51,343 nucleotides of DNA, taken from contig JAFLDE010000021.1 in NCBI GenBank assembly GCA_017302655.1, forward strand, positions 1 through 51,343, given 5' to 3'. A program made the position numbers and the translations under genes. Numbering within the stretch: position 1 is the stretch's first letter; each line of letters begins with the position of its first letter. Positions 17,498 through 27,876 of the stretch are shown in pieces. Source of the stretch: Burkholderiales bacterium. GTDB taxonomy: Bacteria > Pseudomonadota > Gammaproteobacteria > Burkholderiales > Burkholderiaceae_C. The notes under the pieces were generated by a model. The model did not search any database. It was given only the letters and a program-made list of their open reading frames with translations, and was not told where the DNA came from.

Positions 17498-17544
17498 AGA
17501 TCGCACCAATGCCAGCCCCTAGGATTGCAAAGACAGGGAGAAGC

Positions 17545-18366
17545 ATGACCACGAAAACTGCCGCCTCGGCCGAGGCCCGCGTCGCCGTCCTGGTCGACTG
17601 CGACAACACCAGCCCCGAGATCCTTGAGCATGCGCTGCGCGTTGTCGCGCAGTTCGGCCGCGTCGTGCTCCGCCGTGGCTACGGCAACCACGCCACGCTG
17701 GCCAACAAGTGGCAGGAGGCCCTGGTGCGCCAGGCCTTCACGCCCTGCCTGCAGTACACCTACGCCGCGGGCAAGAACACCTCCGACATCGCGCTGGCCC
17801 TGGATGCGCTGGAGGCCTTGTTCGATGACCGTGCGGACACCTTCTGCCTGGTGACCAGTGACTCCGACTTCGCCTACCTGTGCCGAAAACTGCGCGAGCG
17901 GGGCGCCACCGTCCACATCGTGGGCGAGGCCAAGACGCCGGACGCGCTGCGCAACGCGAGCGACCAGTTCTTTGAGTGGGCCAAGCCAGCGCCGCCGGAG
18001 GCGGAAGCGCCTGCCGCCGGCGCCAGCGCAAAGCCGAACGACCCCAGGCCCGAAGCACCGAAGGCCGACCCCGCCAAGCCCACACCCAAGCGGCGCCCGC
18101 TCTTCGTGGTCGAGGCCGTCAACCTGATTGCGGCGAACTCTTCCGACGGCAAGGTGCACATGGGCGCCTTGGGTCAGTATTTGAAGCGGACCGACCCCGC
18201 GTTCTCACCCCAGACCTACGGCCACTCTGGCCTGCTGGACATGGTGCGCACCTACGAGCTGCTCACCCTGCAGCAAGAGGTCGGCGGCAACTGGACCGTG
18301 CGCCTGGCGCCGCCCGCAACACCCGCTGCTGCACCCGCAGCCCCGCATTCCACGAATCCCGACTGA
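17545..18366 (+). CDS. NYN-domain nuclease with OST-HTH/LOTUS domain
   Basis: 273 residues. The N-terminal NYN (PIN-like) domain has Asp residues placed for metal binding: VLVDCDNTSPE at about 16-26, GKNTSDIALALDAL, and VTSDSDFAYL near 107. A linker rich in Ala, Pro and Glu follows, then an OST-HTH/LOTUS-type RNA-binding domain (about 185-260: NSSDGKVHMGALGQYLKRTDP, YGHSGLLDMV). The family is expected to cut or bind RNA. The ATG at 17545 has GGGAG upstream. Its stop is 7 bp before hsdM, so it is the first gene of the restriction operon, which is not a standard position for this family. Confidence 0.9.
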   Translation: MTTKTAASAEARVAVLVDCDNTSPEILEHALRVVAQFGRVVLRRGYGNHATLANKWQEALVRQAFTPCLQYTYAAGKNTSDIALALDALEALFDDRADTFCLVTSDSDFAYLCRKLRERGATVHIVGEAKTPDALRNASDQFFEWAKPAPPEAEAPAAGASAKPNDPRPEAPKADPAKPTPKRRPLFVVEAVNLIAANSSDGKVHMGALGQYLKRTDPAFSPQTYGHSGLLDMVRTYELLTLQQEVGGNWTVRLAPPATPAAAPAAPHSTNPD

Positions 18367-18373
18367 ACTCCCG

Positions 18374-20806
18374 ATGGCGATCAAGAAGTCCGACCTTTAC
18401 TCCTCCCTCTGGGCCAGCTGCGACGAACTGCGCGGCGGCATGGATGCCAGCCAGTACAAGGACTACGTCCTGTTCATGCTGTTCATCAAGTACATCAGCG
18501 ACAAATACGCCGACTCCGACGACTTCGCACCGCCGGTGGTCATCCCGGCTGGCGCCAGCTTCAAGGACATGATTGCGCTCAAGGGCAAGAGCGACATCGG
18601 CGACAAGATCAACACGCAGATCATTCAGCCGCTGATCGACGCCAACGCTCGCCTCGCGCGCAGCGACTTCCCCGACTTCAACGATCCCAACAAGTTGGGC
18701 GAGGGCGATGCCATGGTGCAACGCCTGAGCAACCTGATCGCCATCTTCCAGAAGCCCGAGCTCGACTTCTCGAAGAACCGCGCCGAGCACGACGACATCC
18801 TCGGCGACGCCTACGAGTACCTGATGCGCCACTTCGCCACCGAGAGTGGCAAGAGCAAGGGCCAGTTCTACACGCCCTCCGAAGTCAGCCGCGTCATCGC
18901 CAAGGTCATCGGCATCGCTCCCGGCAACACCTTGGCCAGCACCACTGCCTACGACCCGACCTGCGGCTCGGGCTCGCTGCTGCTGAAGGTGGCTGCTGAG
19001 GCCGGCAAGCACATCACGTTGGAGGGCCAGGAGAAGGACGTGACCACCGCGGGCTTGGCGCGGATGAACATGATCCTGCACGACTTCCCGACGGCCAACA
19101 TCCTCAGCGGCAACACGCTGGCCAACCCGAAGTTCCTGGACGGCCTGCAGCTGCGCACCTACGACTACGTGGTCGCCAACCCACCGTTCTCCGACAAGAC
19201 CTGGAGCACCGGCCTCACCCCGTCGAACGATGCCTTCCAGCGCTTCGCCTGGGGCGAGCCCCCTGCCAAGCAGGGCGACTACGCCTACCTGCTGCACATC
19301 ATTCGCAGCATGAAGGCCAACGGCAAGGCCGCTTGCATCCTGCCGCACGGCGTGCTGTTCCGCGGCAATGCGGAAGGCGTCATCCGTAAGCAGTTGCTCA
19401 CCAGCGGCATCCTGAAAGGGATCATCGGCCTGCCGGCCAACCTCTTCTACGGCACCGGCATCCCCGCCTGCATCCTGGTGCTGGACAAGGAGAACGCCGC
19501 CGGCCGCAAGGGCGTGATGATGGTCGACGCCAGCAAAGGCTTCATCAAGGACGGCAACAAGAACCGCCTTCGCGAGCAGGACATCCACCGCATCGTGGAC
19601 GTCTTCATGCGCCAGGCCGACGTGCCCCGCTACGCCCGCCTGGTGCCGCTGGCCGAGATTGCTGACGCGCGGAACGACTTCAACCTCAACCTGCCGCGCT
19701 ACATCGACAGCAGCGAGCCCGAGGACCTGCACGACATCACCGCCCACCTGCGCGGTGGCATCCCGGCGCGCGACCTGGACCACGCGGACAGCCCGCTGGC
19801 CCCCTACTGGCAGGTGCTGCCCGGTGTGCGCCGCAGCCTGTTCGAACCCACGGGTCACGCGGGCTATGTGCAGCTCACGCTCCCCGTGGCGGAACTGAAG
19901 GCGGCCATCGGCGGCCACGCGGAGTTCCAGGCCTTCAACCAGCAGGCCACGCAGCGCTTTGCCCATTGGCGCACCGCCGCCACCGAGCGCCTGAAGGCGT
20001 TCGAGGCCGGTGGCCACCCCAAGGCGCTGATCGAGACCCTGTCCGAGGACCTGCTCGCGGGCTTCAAGGACGCGCCCCTGATCGATGCCTACGACGTCTA
20101 CCAGCACCTGATGGACTACTGGGCCGCCACGATGCAGGACGACGTCTACCTGATCGCTCTAGAGGGCTGGGCGGCCAAGACCAGCCGCATTCTGGAGACC
20201 GACAAGAAGGGCAAAACCAAGGATCGAGGCTGGACCTGCGAGCTGATCCCCAAGCCCTTCATCGTGGCGCGCTACTTCGCCGAGGAACAGGCCGCCCTCG
20301 ATGCGCTGCAGGCCGAGCTGGACGCGGCCGTGGCCAGCCAGGCCGAGCTTGAGGAAGAGCAAGGCGGCGAGGACGGCATCTTCAATGGCTACGACAGCAT
20401 CACGGCCGTGGCGGTGAAGGAGCGCATCCGCGAGATTGGCAAGGACGCCGATGGTGCCGAGGAGTTGAAGCTGCTGAAGACCTGGCTGGAGCTGAGTAGC
20501 CTGACCGCCGCGCTGAAGAAACAGATTCGCGATGGCGACGCGGCCTTGGACGCGCTGGCCCACGACAAGTACCCGGTGCTCACCCTGGCCGAGATCCAAT
20601 CGCTAGTGATCGACGACAAGTGGATGGAGACGCTTGCCGGCACCGTTCAGGGCGAACTCGACCGTGTTTCACAGACGCTGACTGGCCGAATTCGGGACCT
20701 TGCAGAGCGCTATGCGAAGCCGCTGCCGACACTCACCACGGAGGTAGCCGTGCTAGCCGCTCAAGTGGACGCCCACCTCTCAAAAATGGGGGCGGTATGG
20801 CCGTAA
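18374..20806 (+). CDS. hsdM: Type I restriction-modification methyltransferase subunit
   Basis: N6-adenine methyltransferase subunit of a type I system, 810 residues. It has the N-terminal HsdM helical domain (MAIKKSDLYSSLWASCDELR), SAM-binding motif I DPTCGSG at 194-200, and catalytic motif IV NPPF at 269-272. A long C-terminal extension includes a coiled-coil segment near 640-670. With HsdS it methylates the recognition site; with HsdR it also forms the nuclease. It is translationally coupled to hsdS, whose start overlaps its end by 10 bp. Confidence 0.96.
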   Translation: MAIKKSDLYSSLWASCDELRGGMDASQYKDYVLFMLFIKYISDKYADSDDFAPPVVIPAGASFKDMIALKGKSDIGDKINTQIIQPLIDANARLARSDFPDFNDPNKLGEGDAMVQRLSNLIAIFQKPELDFSKNRAEHDDILGDAYEYLMRHFATESGKSKGQFYTPSEVSRVIAKVIGIAPGNTLASTTAYDPTCGSGSLLLKVAAEAGKHITLEGQEKDVTTAGLARMNMILHDFPTANILSGNTLANPKFLDGLQLRTYDYVVANPPFSDKTWSTGLTPSNDAFQRFAWGEPPAKQGDYAYLLHIIRSMKANGKAACILPHGVLFRGNAEGVIRKQLLTSGILKGIIGLPANLFYGTGIPACILVLDKENAAGRKGVMMVDASKGFIKDGNKNRLREQDIHRIVDVFMRQADVPRYARLVPLAEIADARNDFNLNLPRYIDSSEPEDLHDITAHLRGGIPARDLDHADSPLAPYWQVLPGVRRSLFEPTGHAGYVQLTLPVAELKAAIGGHAEFQAFNQQATQRFAHWRTAATERLKAFEAGGHPKALIETLSEDLLAGFKDAPLIDAYDVYQHLMDYWAATMQDDVYLIALEGWAAKTSRILETDKKGKTKDRGWTCELIPKPFIVARYFAEEQAALDALQAELDAAVASQAELEEEQGGEDGIFNGYDSITAVAVKERIREIGKDADGAEELKLLKTWLELSSLTAALKKQIRDGDAALDALAHDKYPVLTLAEIQSLVIDDKWMETLAGTVQGELDRVSQTLTGRIRDLAERYAKPLPTLTTEVAVLAAQVDAHLSKMGAVWP

Positions 20807-21972
20807 GAGCTGAGGAGATGAAGAGAGGCGCAGCCAGCCCGCCGGAGTGGCGCAACTGCGATATCTCTGATTTGTGCCAGCTACAGAGAGGCTTTGATTT
20901 GACCGAGGCGACTCGTAAACCGGGCTCCGTCCCGGTGTACTCGTCGTCTGGACTCGCGTACTTTCATAGCGAGGCAAAACTGCAGCCCCCAGCCGTGATC
21001 ACTGGCCGTAAAGGGTTGCTGGGCACTGTCTACTTCGTCGAAGAGCCGTGCTGGCCCCATGACACAACACTGTGGGTTAAGGACTTCAAAGGTAACGACC
21101 CACGCTTTGTTCAGATTTTCTTGAATGAGTTTGGCCTTGAGCGCTTTGACGCTGCAACCTCAGTGCCTACGCTCAACCGAAACAATGTGTTCGGTGTACC
21201 GATCCATTTGCCCCCTGTATCCGAGCAGCGACTCATCGCGGCTGCGATTGGCGATGTCGAAGCACTTCTGACCGGCCTCGATCGCCTCATCGCCAAGAAG
21301 CGCGACCTCAAGCAGGCCGCCATGCAGCAACTCCTCACCGGCCAGACCCGGCTTCCGGGGTTTCAGGGGGTGTGGGCAATGAGGCCGCTGAAGGCCGTCG
21401 CGGAGATCAGCGCCGGAATCAATAAGCCGATCAGCGAGATGGGAGCCGGCGCTCTCTACGTCACTGTTCAAGACCTCTATGACGGGACCTCGATTCGCAC
21501 TGATCGATTGAGCCGAATCAAGGTGTCGCCAGCGGAAGTCGAAGCTAAGGGCCTTGTCGCGGGTGACATCGTCTTTGGAAAATCCTCAGTCAAACGGGAA
21601 GGGATTGGTTACCCCAGCATCTTTCTTGGCAGCGCAGAGCCCACTGTTTTCTCCGGTTTCACCTATCGCGCACGCGCACGCAATGGCACTGCCGATGCGA
21701 AATATCTCTTCTTCGCGCTACGAGCTGAAGGGACGCGCCGCTGGCTGATCGACAACTCTCAGGCTTCCGCGCTAACGAACATCAATCAAAAGATCGCTGA
21801 CGCCATACCGATTCAGATGCCGCCAACTCTTGGGGAGCAAACCGCGATTGCCACCGTCCTTTCCGACATGGAGGCCAACCTCGTCGCTCTTGAAGCTCGC
21901 CGCGACAAGACCCGCGCACTCAAGCAAGGAATGATGCAAGAGCTTCTGACCGGAAGGACTCGCCTGGTATGA
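20797..21972 (+). CDS. hsdS: Type I restriction-modification specificity subunit
   Basis: 391 residues with the classic two-half layout: target-recognition domain, conserved helix, second target-recognition domain, second helix. The helices are seen as [20 protein letters not shown] and [20 protein letters not shown], each ending in QLLTGQTRL or ELLTGRTRL. The recognition domains look lower in GC than hsdM and hsdR, as is usual for these variable parts. The start at 20797 (GGGGGCGGT upstream) overlaps hsdM; an ATG at 20818 is possible. The DNA target cannot be predicted from sequence alone. Confidence 0.93.
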   Translation: MAVRAEEMKRGAASPPEWRNCDISDLCQLQRGFDLTEATRKPGSVPVYSSSGLAYFHSEAKLQPPAVITGRKGLLGTVYFVEEPCWPHDTTLWVKDFKGNDPRFVQIFLNEFGLERFDAATSVPTLNRNNVFGVPIHLPPVSEQRLIAAAIGDVEALLTGLDRLIAKKRDLKQAAMQQLLTGQTRLPGFQGVWAMRPLKAVAEISAGINKPISEMGAGALYVTVQDLYDGTSIRTDRLSRIKVSPAEVEAKGLVAGDIVFGKSSVKREGIGYPSIFLGSAEPTVFSGFTYRARARNGTADAKYLFFALRAEGTRRWLIDNSQASALTNINQKIADAIPIQMPPTLGEQTAIATVLSDMEANLVALEARRDKTRALKQGMMQELLTGRTRLV

Positions 21973-24900
21973 CGCCGCCCCTCCGCCCCGAACGGGTGAC
22001 CCAGAGCCGCGTCATCAAGCGCCTGACGAACCCCACCGCCGCTGGCGGCTTGGGCTACGCCAACCTCGGGGACTGGAGCAAACGCGAGGGCAACCGCTGC
22101 ATCGAACTGGAGCTGCTTCGCGCCAACCTGAAGCAGCGCGGCTACTCCGACGCTCACATCTCGCAGGCCCTGCAGAAGCTGATGGCGGCGGCGGATGTCA
22201 CCGGCATCACGCTTTACCAGGCAAATCTGCGCACCTACCAGCTGCTGCGCTACGGTGTGCCGGTGCAGGTGGCGGCGGGCGCGCCGCACGAGACGGTGCA
22301 CCTGATCGACTGGGCGACGCCGGCCAACAACCAGTTCGCGCTGGCGGAGGAGGTGACGCTGAAGGGCGGCGATGACGGTGGCCATGTGCGCCGGCCCGAC
22401 CTCGTGCTCTTCATCAACGGCCTGGCCGTGGTGGTGATTGAGCTCAAGCGCAGCTCGGTGGACGTGGCGAACGGCATCCGTCAGCTGATCAGCAACCAGG
22501 AAGGCATCTTCAACCAGGGCTTCTTCAGCACCGTGCAGCTGGTGCTGGCGGGCAGCGACTCGCAAGGCCTGCGCTACGGCACCACGGGCACGCCGGAGAA
22601 GTTCTTCGTCGAGTGGAAGCACCACCTGAAGACGGGCGAAGGCTCCCCGCCCGCGGAAGGCGAGCTGCTGGATGCGCCCCTGAGCCAGATCCTGGAGCCC
22701 ACCCGGCTGCTGGACCTGATCCGCAACTTCGTGATCTTCGACGCCGGGCAGAAGAAGGTGCCTCGCCTGCATCAGTACGAAGGGGTAAAGGCTGCGCAGG
22801 AGCGCATCCGCAAGCGCGAGGGGGGCGTCATCTGGCACACCCAGGGCAGTGGCAAGAGCATCCTGATGGTGCTGATTGCCAAGTGGCTGCTGGAGCACGA
22901 CCCCGAGGCGCGCATCCTGGTGGTGACCGACCGCGACGAGCTGGACAAGCAGATCGAAGGCGTGATGAAGAACGCCGGGGTGATCGGGGCGGAGGCGCCG
23001 TCGCCGCGCATCCAGTCGCGCCGGGAGTTGGTGGAGAAGCTGGGCGCTGCCTCACCCCGCCTGATGTGCGCGCTGATCCACAAGATCGACGTGGCCGACC
23101 TGAAGGGCGAGCCGCCAAGGATTGCCGGCCGCTTCTTTGTGTTCGTGGACGAATGCCACCGCACCCAGGGTGGCGACATGAACAAGCAGATGAAGCGCTG
23201 GTTGGCCAGCGCCATCTTCATCGGCTTCACCGGCACGCCGCTGCTGCGCCGCGACAAGCAGACCACGGCCGAGGTCTTCGGCACCTTCATCCACACCTAC
23301 AAGTTTGACCAGGCGGTGGCCGACAAGGTGGTGCTGGACCTGAAGTACCAGGCGCGCGATGTGCCGCAGCGCCTGACCTCGCGCCAAGCCATCGACGACT
23401 GGTTCGAGAAGAAGACGCAGGGGCTGAACAACTTCCAGAAGTCGGTGCTGCGCAAGCGCTGGGCCACGATGGAAGAGCTGATGAGCGCGGGCGAGCGCAA
23501 GCAGCGAATCATTGCCGACATCGTTCACGACTTCGGCGTGAAGCCGCGCCTGAATAACGACCGCGGCACGGCCATCCTGGTGGCGGCCTCGATCTACGAC
23601 GCCTGCCACTACTTCCGCCTGTTCCAGAACACGGGCTTTGGCGCCTACTGCGGGCTGATCACCTCGTACGAACCGAACCACAACGCGATCTCGCAGGAGC
23701 CATCGAACAGCGACGAGCGCTACAAGTTCGACACGTACACGAAGCACGTGCTGGCGCCTGGTCAGACCACCGTGCAGTACGAGACCGAGATGAAGCGCCG
23801 CTTCATCGAGGAGCCGGCTAACCTGAAGCTGCTGATCGTGGTGAGCAAGCTGCTGACGGGCTTTGACGCGCCGAGCTGCACCTACATCTACCTGGACAAC
23901 GAGCTGCGCGACCACAACTTGTTCCAGGCCATCTGCCGCACCAACCGCCTGGACGGTGACGACAAGGACTACGGGCACATCGTTGACTACAAGGAGCTGT
24001 TCAGCAAGGTGCAGGACGCGATTGCTGTCTACACCTCCGACGAGCTGGACATCGAGGCTTGCGGCGACGACGCCAATGTGGTGGTCAAGGATTGGCTGGA
24101 GGAAGGCAAGGCCAGGCTGGATGGAGCGCGCGAGGCACTGATCTACCTGTGCGCGCCGGTCAAGCAGCCGCAGGGGATTGAGCAGCACATCCACTACTTC
24201 TGCGGCGATGCCGCCAACCCCGCGGCGCTGAACGACACCGAGCCGATGCGGATCGCCTTCTACAAGGCCGTGGCGGCCTATGTGCGCGCCTACTCAGACC
24301 TGGTGGCGCATCTGCAGGAGGCGGGCTACAGCGCCGCGCAGATCGGTGCCTTTGAGAAGGAGACGGACTTCTATGCCGAGGTGCGGGCGGCGATCAAGAA
24401 CCACTCGGGCGAAGAGCTGGACATCAAGCCCTTCGAGGCGGACATGCGCCACCTCATCAACACCTACATCCAGGCCGATCCGGCGAACCTGCTGGGGGAC
24501 TTGAGTTCGCTGTCGCTGACCGAACTGATCATCGAGACCGGCATCCACGACGCGATTGCGAAGAAGCTCAACGAGAAGGGCAAGCTGTCGCGCGACGCGA
24601 TCGCTGAGGGGATCATCAACAACGTCCGCAAGACCATCGTTCGCGAGCAGCTGACCGACCCCAAGTTCTACGAGGAGATGTCGAAGCTGCTGGAGGACCT
24701 GATCGCGCAGAAGCGCGACGAGACCGACGACTACGAGCAGTTCTTGAAGAACGCCGAGGCGCTGGTGAAGAAGCTGGCCCAGGTCAAGGGCGAGAACGAG
24801 GTGCCGGCCGAGTTGCATGGCAACAAGGAGGCGACCGTGCTCTACAACAACCTGCCGGCCATCTTGGCGGCATCAGCGCCACCGGACATGGTTTCCGAGC

Positions 24901-25100
24901 CCGTGGCCGAGTACGGCGACCAGTGCCTAGTCCTCGCCTTGAAGCTGGACAAGGCGATGCGCGAAAAGGCACCTGCCAATTGGAAGGGCGACCAGGCAAA
25001 GGAGGCCCATGTTCTGAATGCGATCTTTCCCATCATGGGCAAGAACAAGGCCGCCACACTGGCGGTCTTCGAGATCGTCAAGCACCAGCCGGGTTACTGA
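21969..25100 (+). CDS. hsdR: Type I restriction endonuclease/translocase subunit
   Basis: 1043-residue restriction subunit. The PD-(D/E)xK nuclease site is visible as RRPD (Asp about 144) and VIELK (Glu158, Lys160). The SF2 helicase core has Walker A TQGSGKS at 291-297, DECH at 394-397 and GFTGTPLL. The C-terminal helical region contacts HsdM. The start overlaps the hsdS stop as ATGA. No frameshift or missing catalytic residue is seen, so the system looks functional. Confidence 0.96.
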   Translation: MTPPLRPERVTQSRVIKRLTNPTAAGGLGYANLGDWSKREGNRCIELELLRANLKQRGYSDAHISQALQKLMAAADVTGITLYQANLRTYQLLRYGVPVQVAAGAPHETVHLIDWATPANNQFALAEEVTLKGGDDGGHVRRPDLVLFINGLAVVVIELKRSSVDVANGIRQLISNQEGIFNQGFFSTVQLVLAGSDSQGLRYGTTGTPEKFFVEWKHHLKTGEGSPPAEGELLDAPLSQILEPTRLLDLIRNFVIFDAGQKKVPRLHQYEGVKAAQERIRKREGGVIWHTQGSGKSILMVLIAKWLLEHDPEARILVVTDRDELDKQIEGVMKNAGVIGAEAPSPRIQSRRELVEKLGAASPRLMCALIHKIDVADLKGEPPRIAGRFFVFVDECHRTQGGDMNKQMKRWLASAIFIGFTGTPLLRRDKQTTAEVFGTFIHTYKFDQAVADKVVLDLKYQARDVPQRLTSRQAIDDWFEKKTQGLNNFQKSVLRKRWATMEELMSAGERKQRIIADIVHDFGVKPRLNNDRGTAILVAASIYDACHYFRLFQNTGFGAYCGLITSYEPNHNAISQEPSNSDERYKFDTYTKHVLAPGQTTVQYETEMKRRFIEEPANLKLLIVVSKLLTGFDAPSCTYIYLDNELRDHNLFQAICRTNRLDGDDKDYGHIVDYKELFSKVQDAIAVYTSDELDIEACGDDANVVVKDWLEEGKARLDGAREALIYLCAPVKQPQGIEQHIHYFCGDAANPAALNDTEPMRIAFYKAVAAYVRAYSDLVAHLQEAGYSAAQIGAFEKETDFYAEVRAAIKNHSGEELDIKPFEADMRHLINTYIQADPANLLGDLSSLSLTELIIETGIHDAIAKKLNEKGKLSRDAIAEGIINNVRKTIVREQLTDPKFYEEMSKLLEDLIAQKRDETDDYEQFLKNAEALVKKLAQVKGENEVPAELHGNKEATVLYNNLPAILAASAPPDMVSEPVAEYGDQCLVLALKLDKAMREKAPANWKGDQAKEAHVLNAIFPIMGKNKAATLAVFEIVKHQPGY

Positions 25101-25798
25101 TGGGTGAAGTGATCGAGCTGGGCGCGGTGAGGATTCAGCTCACCCGCAAGCGCGTCAAGCATGTGCACTTGACCGTGCACCCGCCCGACGGCCGGGTGAC
25201 GCTGGTAGCACCGCCGAACACGCGACCCGAGGTGGCGCGCGCATACGCGATCTCGAAGCTCGGGTGGATCAAGCAGCAGCAGACAGCGCTGCGTAGCCAG
25301 GCCCGGGAATCGCCGCGCCGCTACGTCACGCGGGAGAGCCATCAGCTCTGGGGGCGGCGTCATTTGCTGACGGTCATCGAGGCGGATGCGAAGCCCTACG
25401 TGAAGCTCGACCACCGACGCATCAAGCTGGCGGTGCGGCCGGGAAGCGACGCCACCAAACGCGCCGAGGTGATGCACGAGTGGCACAAGCAGCTGCTGCA
25501 CGCCGAGATCCCAGCCCTGATCGCCCGCTGGGAGAAGAAGCTGCGCGTGAAGGTGTCGGGCTACTTCCTGCAGCGCATGAAGACCAAGTGGGGCAGCTGC
25601 AACCACCGCGCCGGGAACATTCGGCTGAACACCGAGCTGGTGAAGAAGCCGAAGGACCTGGTCGAGTACGTGGTGGTGCACGAGATGCTGCACCTGCTAG
25701 AGCCGACGCACAACGAGCGCTTTGTGGCGCTGCTGGATCGCTGGTGGCCTCAGTGGCGGGAGGCGCGGCGGGAGTTGAACGCGCTGCCGCTGAGTTAG
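25100..25798 (+). CDS. YgjP/DUF45 (WLM-like, SprT-related) metallopeptidase
   Basis: 232 residues. The zinc motif HEMLH is at 194-198, with the third ligand probably the His in PTHNERF, and the family signature KWGSC is at 163-167. Its ATG shares a base with the hsdR stop, so translation is coupled. DUF45 genes are often found beside type I restriction systems, but their role is not established; regulated proteolysis of a complex subunit is one idea. No signal peptide is seen. Confidence 0.92.
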   Translation: MGEVIELGAVRIQLTRKRVKHVHLTVHPPDGRVTLVAPPNTRPEVARAYAISKLGWIKQQQTALRSQARESPRRYVTRESHQLWGRRHLLTVIEADAKPYVKLDHRRIKLAVRPGSDATKRAEVMHEWHKQLLHAEIPALIARWEKKLRVKVSGYFLQRMKTKWGSCNHRAGNIRLNTELVKKPKDLVEYVVVHEMLHLLEPTHNERFVALLDRWWPQWREARRELNALPLS

Positions 25799-25869
25799 CC
25801 CGACCTCGGCCCGAGACCTACGTTCCGTTGATCTGCATGGACACTCCACTACCTACAAAGGGGGGAAAG

Positions 25870-27543
25870 ATGGCCGTACCACTAGAGGCGACCAAGATCG
25901 AACCATCGCAAAGATCGGATCGGCTACCAGCAACCAAGAAAGTGGACGCAACGGGCGAGGCAGTTGGCAGCCTCACGCCCGAGTTAGTCATCGCTCTTTG
26001 CGGCCCGATCGGCTCGCCGCTACACGAAACAGCCACGCAGATCGAGAACACGCTCAGGGAGTTCGGCTACAAGTCAGTGACGATTCGCCTGAGCAACTTG
26101 ATTCGGCTGAATGCAAAGAAGGTGAACGAGCAGCTGGACACGAGTACCAAGTTCGCAGAAATCACATCGCTGATCAAAATCGGTGACCGACTCCGATCGG
26201 ACTATGGCAGCGATGTATTGGCCAAGCTGGCCATCGCAAAGATCAGCGCCGATCGTCAAAGCCAGTTCGGCGCTTTCGAGGATGTGGCCGACGAGGCAAG
26301 CAAACAGCCGAAGGAGCAAATCAAGAGCCAACGGATCTGTCATGTGATCGACTCTGTGAAGAACACCGCTGAGCTCGACCTGCTGCGACTGATCTACGGC
26401 GATGCACTCTTTGCCGTCGGGGTGTTTTCGCCGATGGAGCTCCGGCAAACCAACCTTGAACGCCCCGGACAGCTGTCGCATGGAGAGATCGGCAAGTTGA
26501 TCGACACAGACTCTGGGGAAGAGTTCTCGCATGGGCAGTCTGTACGGTCCACGTTCCCGAGGTGTGACTTCTTTCTGCGCGTTGATCACTCCGTTGTTGG
26601 CCCATCGGAGGCAAGGGCAATTGCTCAGATCAACGAGCGCATCAGACGCTTCTTTGACTTGGTTTTCCGAACGGCGGTGGTAACCCCGACTGCGGACGAG
26701 ACCGCGATGTACGCCGCGACTTCCGCTTCGAGGAACTCTGCTTGCCTCTCACGTCAAGTCGGGGCAGCGGTGACAAGCGCCTCTGGCGAGCTGTTGGCGG
26801 TGGGCTGGAATGATGTGCCGCAGGCCGGCGGTGGCCTGTACGGCATGCGTTCACTGGCGACACCCGCCAACGATGGAAGGGTGGTTGAGGACAGGCGCTG
26901 TTTTGCCGAGGCCGGTCGCGTGTGCCGCAACGACGAAGAGAAGAGGGCAATCGCGCAGAAGGTCGTCGAGAGCTTGATCAAAGGCTCATTCCTCAAGGAA
27001 GAACAGAAGCAGGGGGCTGCTGACGCGATCCTTGGTGACTCTCGAGTTAAGGACCTCATCGAGTTTTCTCGCGCAGTACACGCCGAGATGCATGCCATCC
27101 TTGGGGCGAGTCGTGTCGCCGGCGATAGGGTGATCGGCGGCAAGATATTCGTGACGACGTACCCCTGCCACTCCTGCGCAAGGCACCTTGTCGCCGCTGG
27201 CATCGCCGAGATTCAGTACATAGAGCCGTATCGAAAGAGCCTCGCGACCCGGCTCCATGCGGATGCGTTGACTGAGTCGACCGATGCGCAGGGAAAGGTC
27301 CAGGTTCGGCAATACGACGGGATCGCTCCTCGCCGCTTCATTGACATGTTCGAAGGCGGTATTCGAAAGAAGAGCGGGGTGCTAGCATTGACAGGTCGTT
27401 TAGAGGCCCCCCCTCTGACGCAAGTCAGCCTCAAGGCAATTCCGCGGCTCGAACAGGTTGTGGTCGCGGAGGTCGCGACGAAGAACCTGGAAGTTCTCGG
27501 CCTTTCGACAGAAAAAGGTCCCGATGGCAAAGCTACCGCATAG
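25870..27543 (+). CDS. Antiphage dCTP/cytidine deaminase (DCD/AvcD-like)
   Basis: 557 residues from ATG 25870, chosen for the strong GGGGGGA ribosome site; an ATG at 25837 is possible. The N-terminal half is P-loop-NTPase-like with a degenerate loop, ALCGPIGSP, near 43-50. The C-terminal half is a zinc cytidine deaminase with VHAEMH at 403-408 and PCHSCARHL at 432-440. This layout matches phage-defence deaminases (DCD, AvcD) that drain dCTP/dCMP during infection. It is 71 bp after the DUF45 gene. No room for a long upstream AvcI-type RNA exists in that gap. Confidence 0.92.
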   Translation: MAVPLEATKIEPSQRSDRLPATKKVDATGEAVGSLTPELVIALCGPIGSPLHETATQIENTLREFGYKSVTIRLSNLIRLNAKKVNEQLDTSTKFAEITSLIKIGDRLRSDYGSDVLAKLAIAKISADRQSQFGAFEDVADEASKQPKEQIKSQRICHVIDSVKNTAELDLLRLIYGDALFAVGVFSPMELRQTNLERPGQLSHGEIGKLIDTDSGEEFSHGQSVRSTFPRCDFFLRVDHSVVGPSEARAIAQINERIRRFFDLVFRTAVVTPTADETAMYAATSASRNSACLSRQVGAAVTSASGELLAVGWNDVPQAGGGLYGMRSLATPANDGRVVEDRRCFAEAGRVCRNDEEKRAIAQKVVESLIKGSFLKEEQKQGAADAILGDSRVKDLIEFSRAVHAEMHAILGASRVAGDRVIGGKIFVTTYPCHSCARHLVAAGIAEIQYIEPYRKSLATRLHADALTESTDAQGKVQVRQYDGIAPRRFIDMFEGGIRKKSGVLALTGRLEAPPLTQVSLKAIPRLEQVVVAEVATKNLEVLGLSTEKGPDGKATA

Positions 27544-27742
27544 CACCCCCAACCAGCTCGAGTTGCGACTCTTGGTTGATCTCAAAGGACGGGCGGCGGA
27601 GGTTCAGGGGGGCGACTCCCAGGCAAGCTCATCGCCGACAGATCCACTACAAGAGCAAGTTGCGTCTGAGAGCGATCGCTCCGTGTACCGGATGATTGCG
27701 AACGATTACTTCAGCAGCCTGCGGAACGCTGAGATCACCTGA
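27524..27742 (+). CDS. Small hypothetical protein overlapping the deaminase gene
   Basis: 72 residues (MAKLPHSTPNQLELRLLVDL), unknown family. AAAAAGG sits 5-11 bases before the ATG, and the frame overlaps the deaminase end by 20 bp. The N-terminus looks helical, the middle is rich in Ser, Gln and Glu, and the end has a Tyr/Phe-containing helix (VYRMIANDYFSSL). It could be an accessory or regulatory partner of the deaminase. Size and lack of family make it uncertain. Confidence 0.5.
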   Translation: MAKLPHSTPNQLELRLLVDLKGRAAEVQGGDSQASSSPTDPLQEQVASESDRSVYRMIANDYFSSLRNAEIT

Positions 27743-27876
27743 CCTGCACTCGCTGCGCTTCTGCAAAGACGCTGTAAACGCCGCACAGCTAGCTCAAGGT
27801 GAGCCTACAGCAACTCGACGAAACTTGGACGAGCATTGCTTGCTTCAGCAACTGGCGCAGTGGAAAGGCTCAGCCG

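Noticed and set aside
18263-20107. 614-codon minus-strand frame opposite hsdM
   Set aside because: Antisense shadow; all methyltransferase motifs are on the plus strand.
25799-25869. AvcI-like RNA upstream of the deaminase
   Set aside because: The gap is only 71 bp with a weak CTCGGCCCGAG palindrome and no terminator; too little to support an RNA gene.
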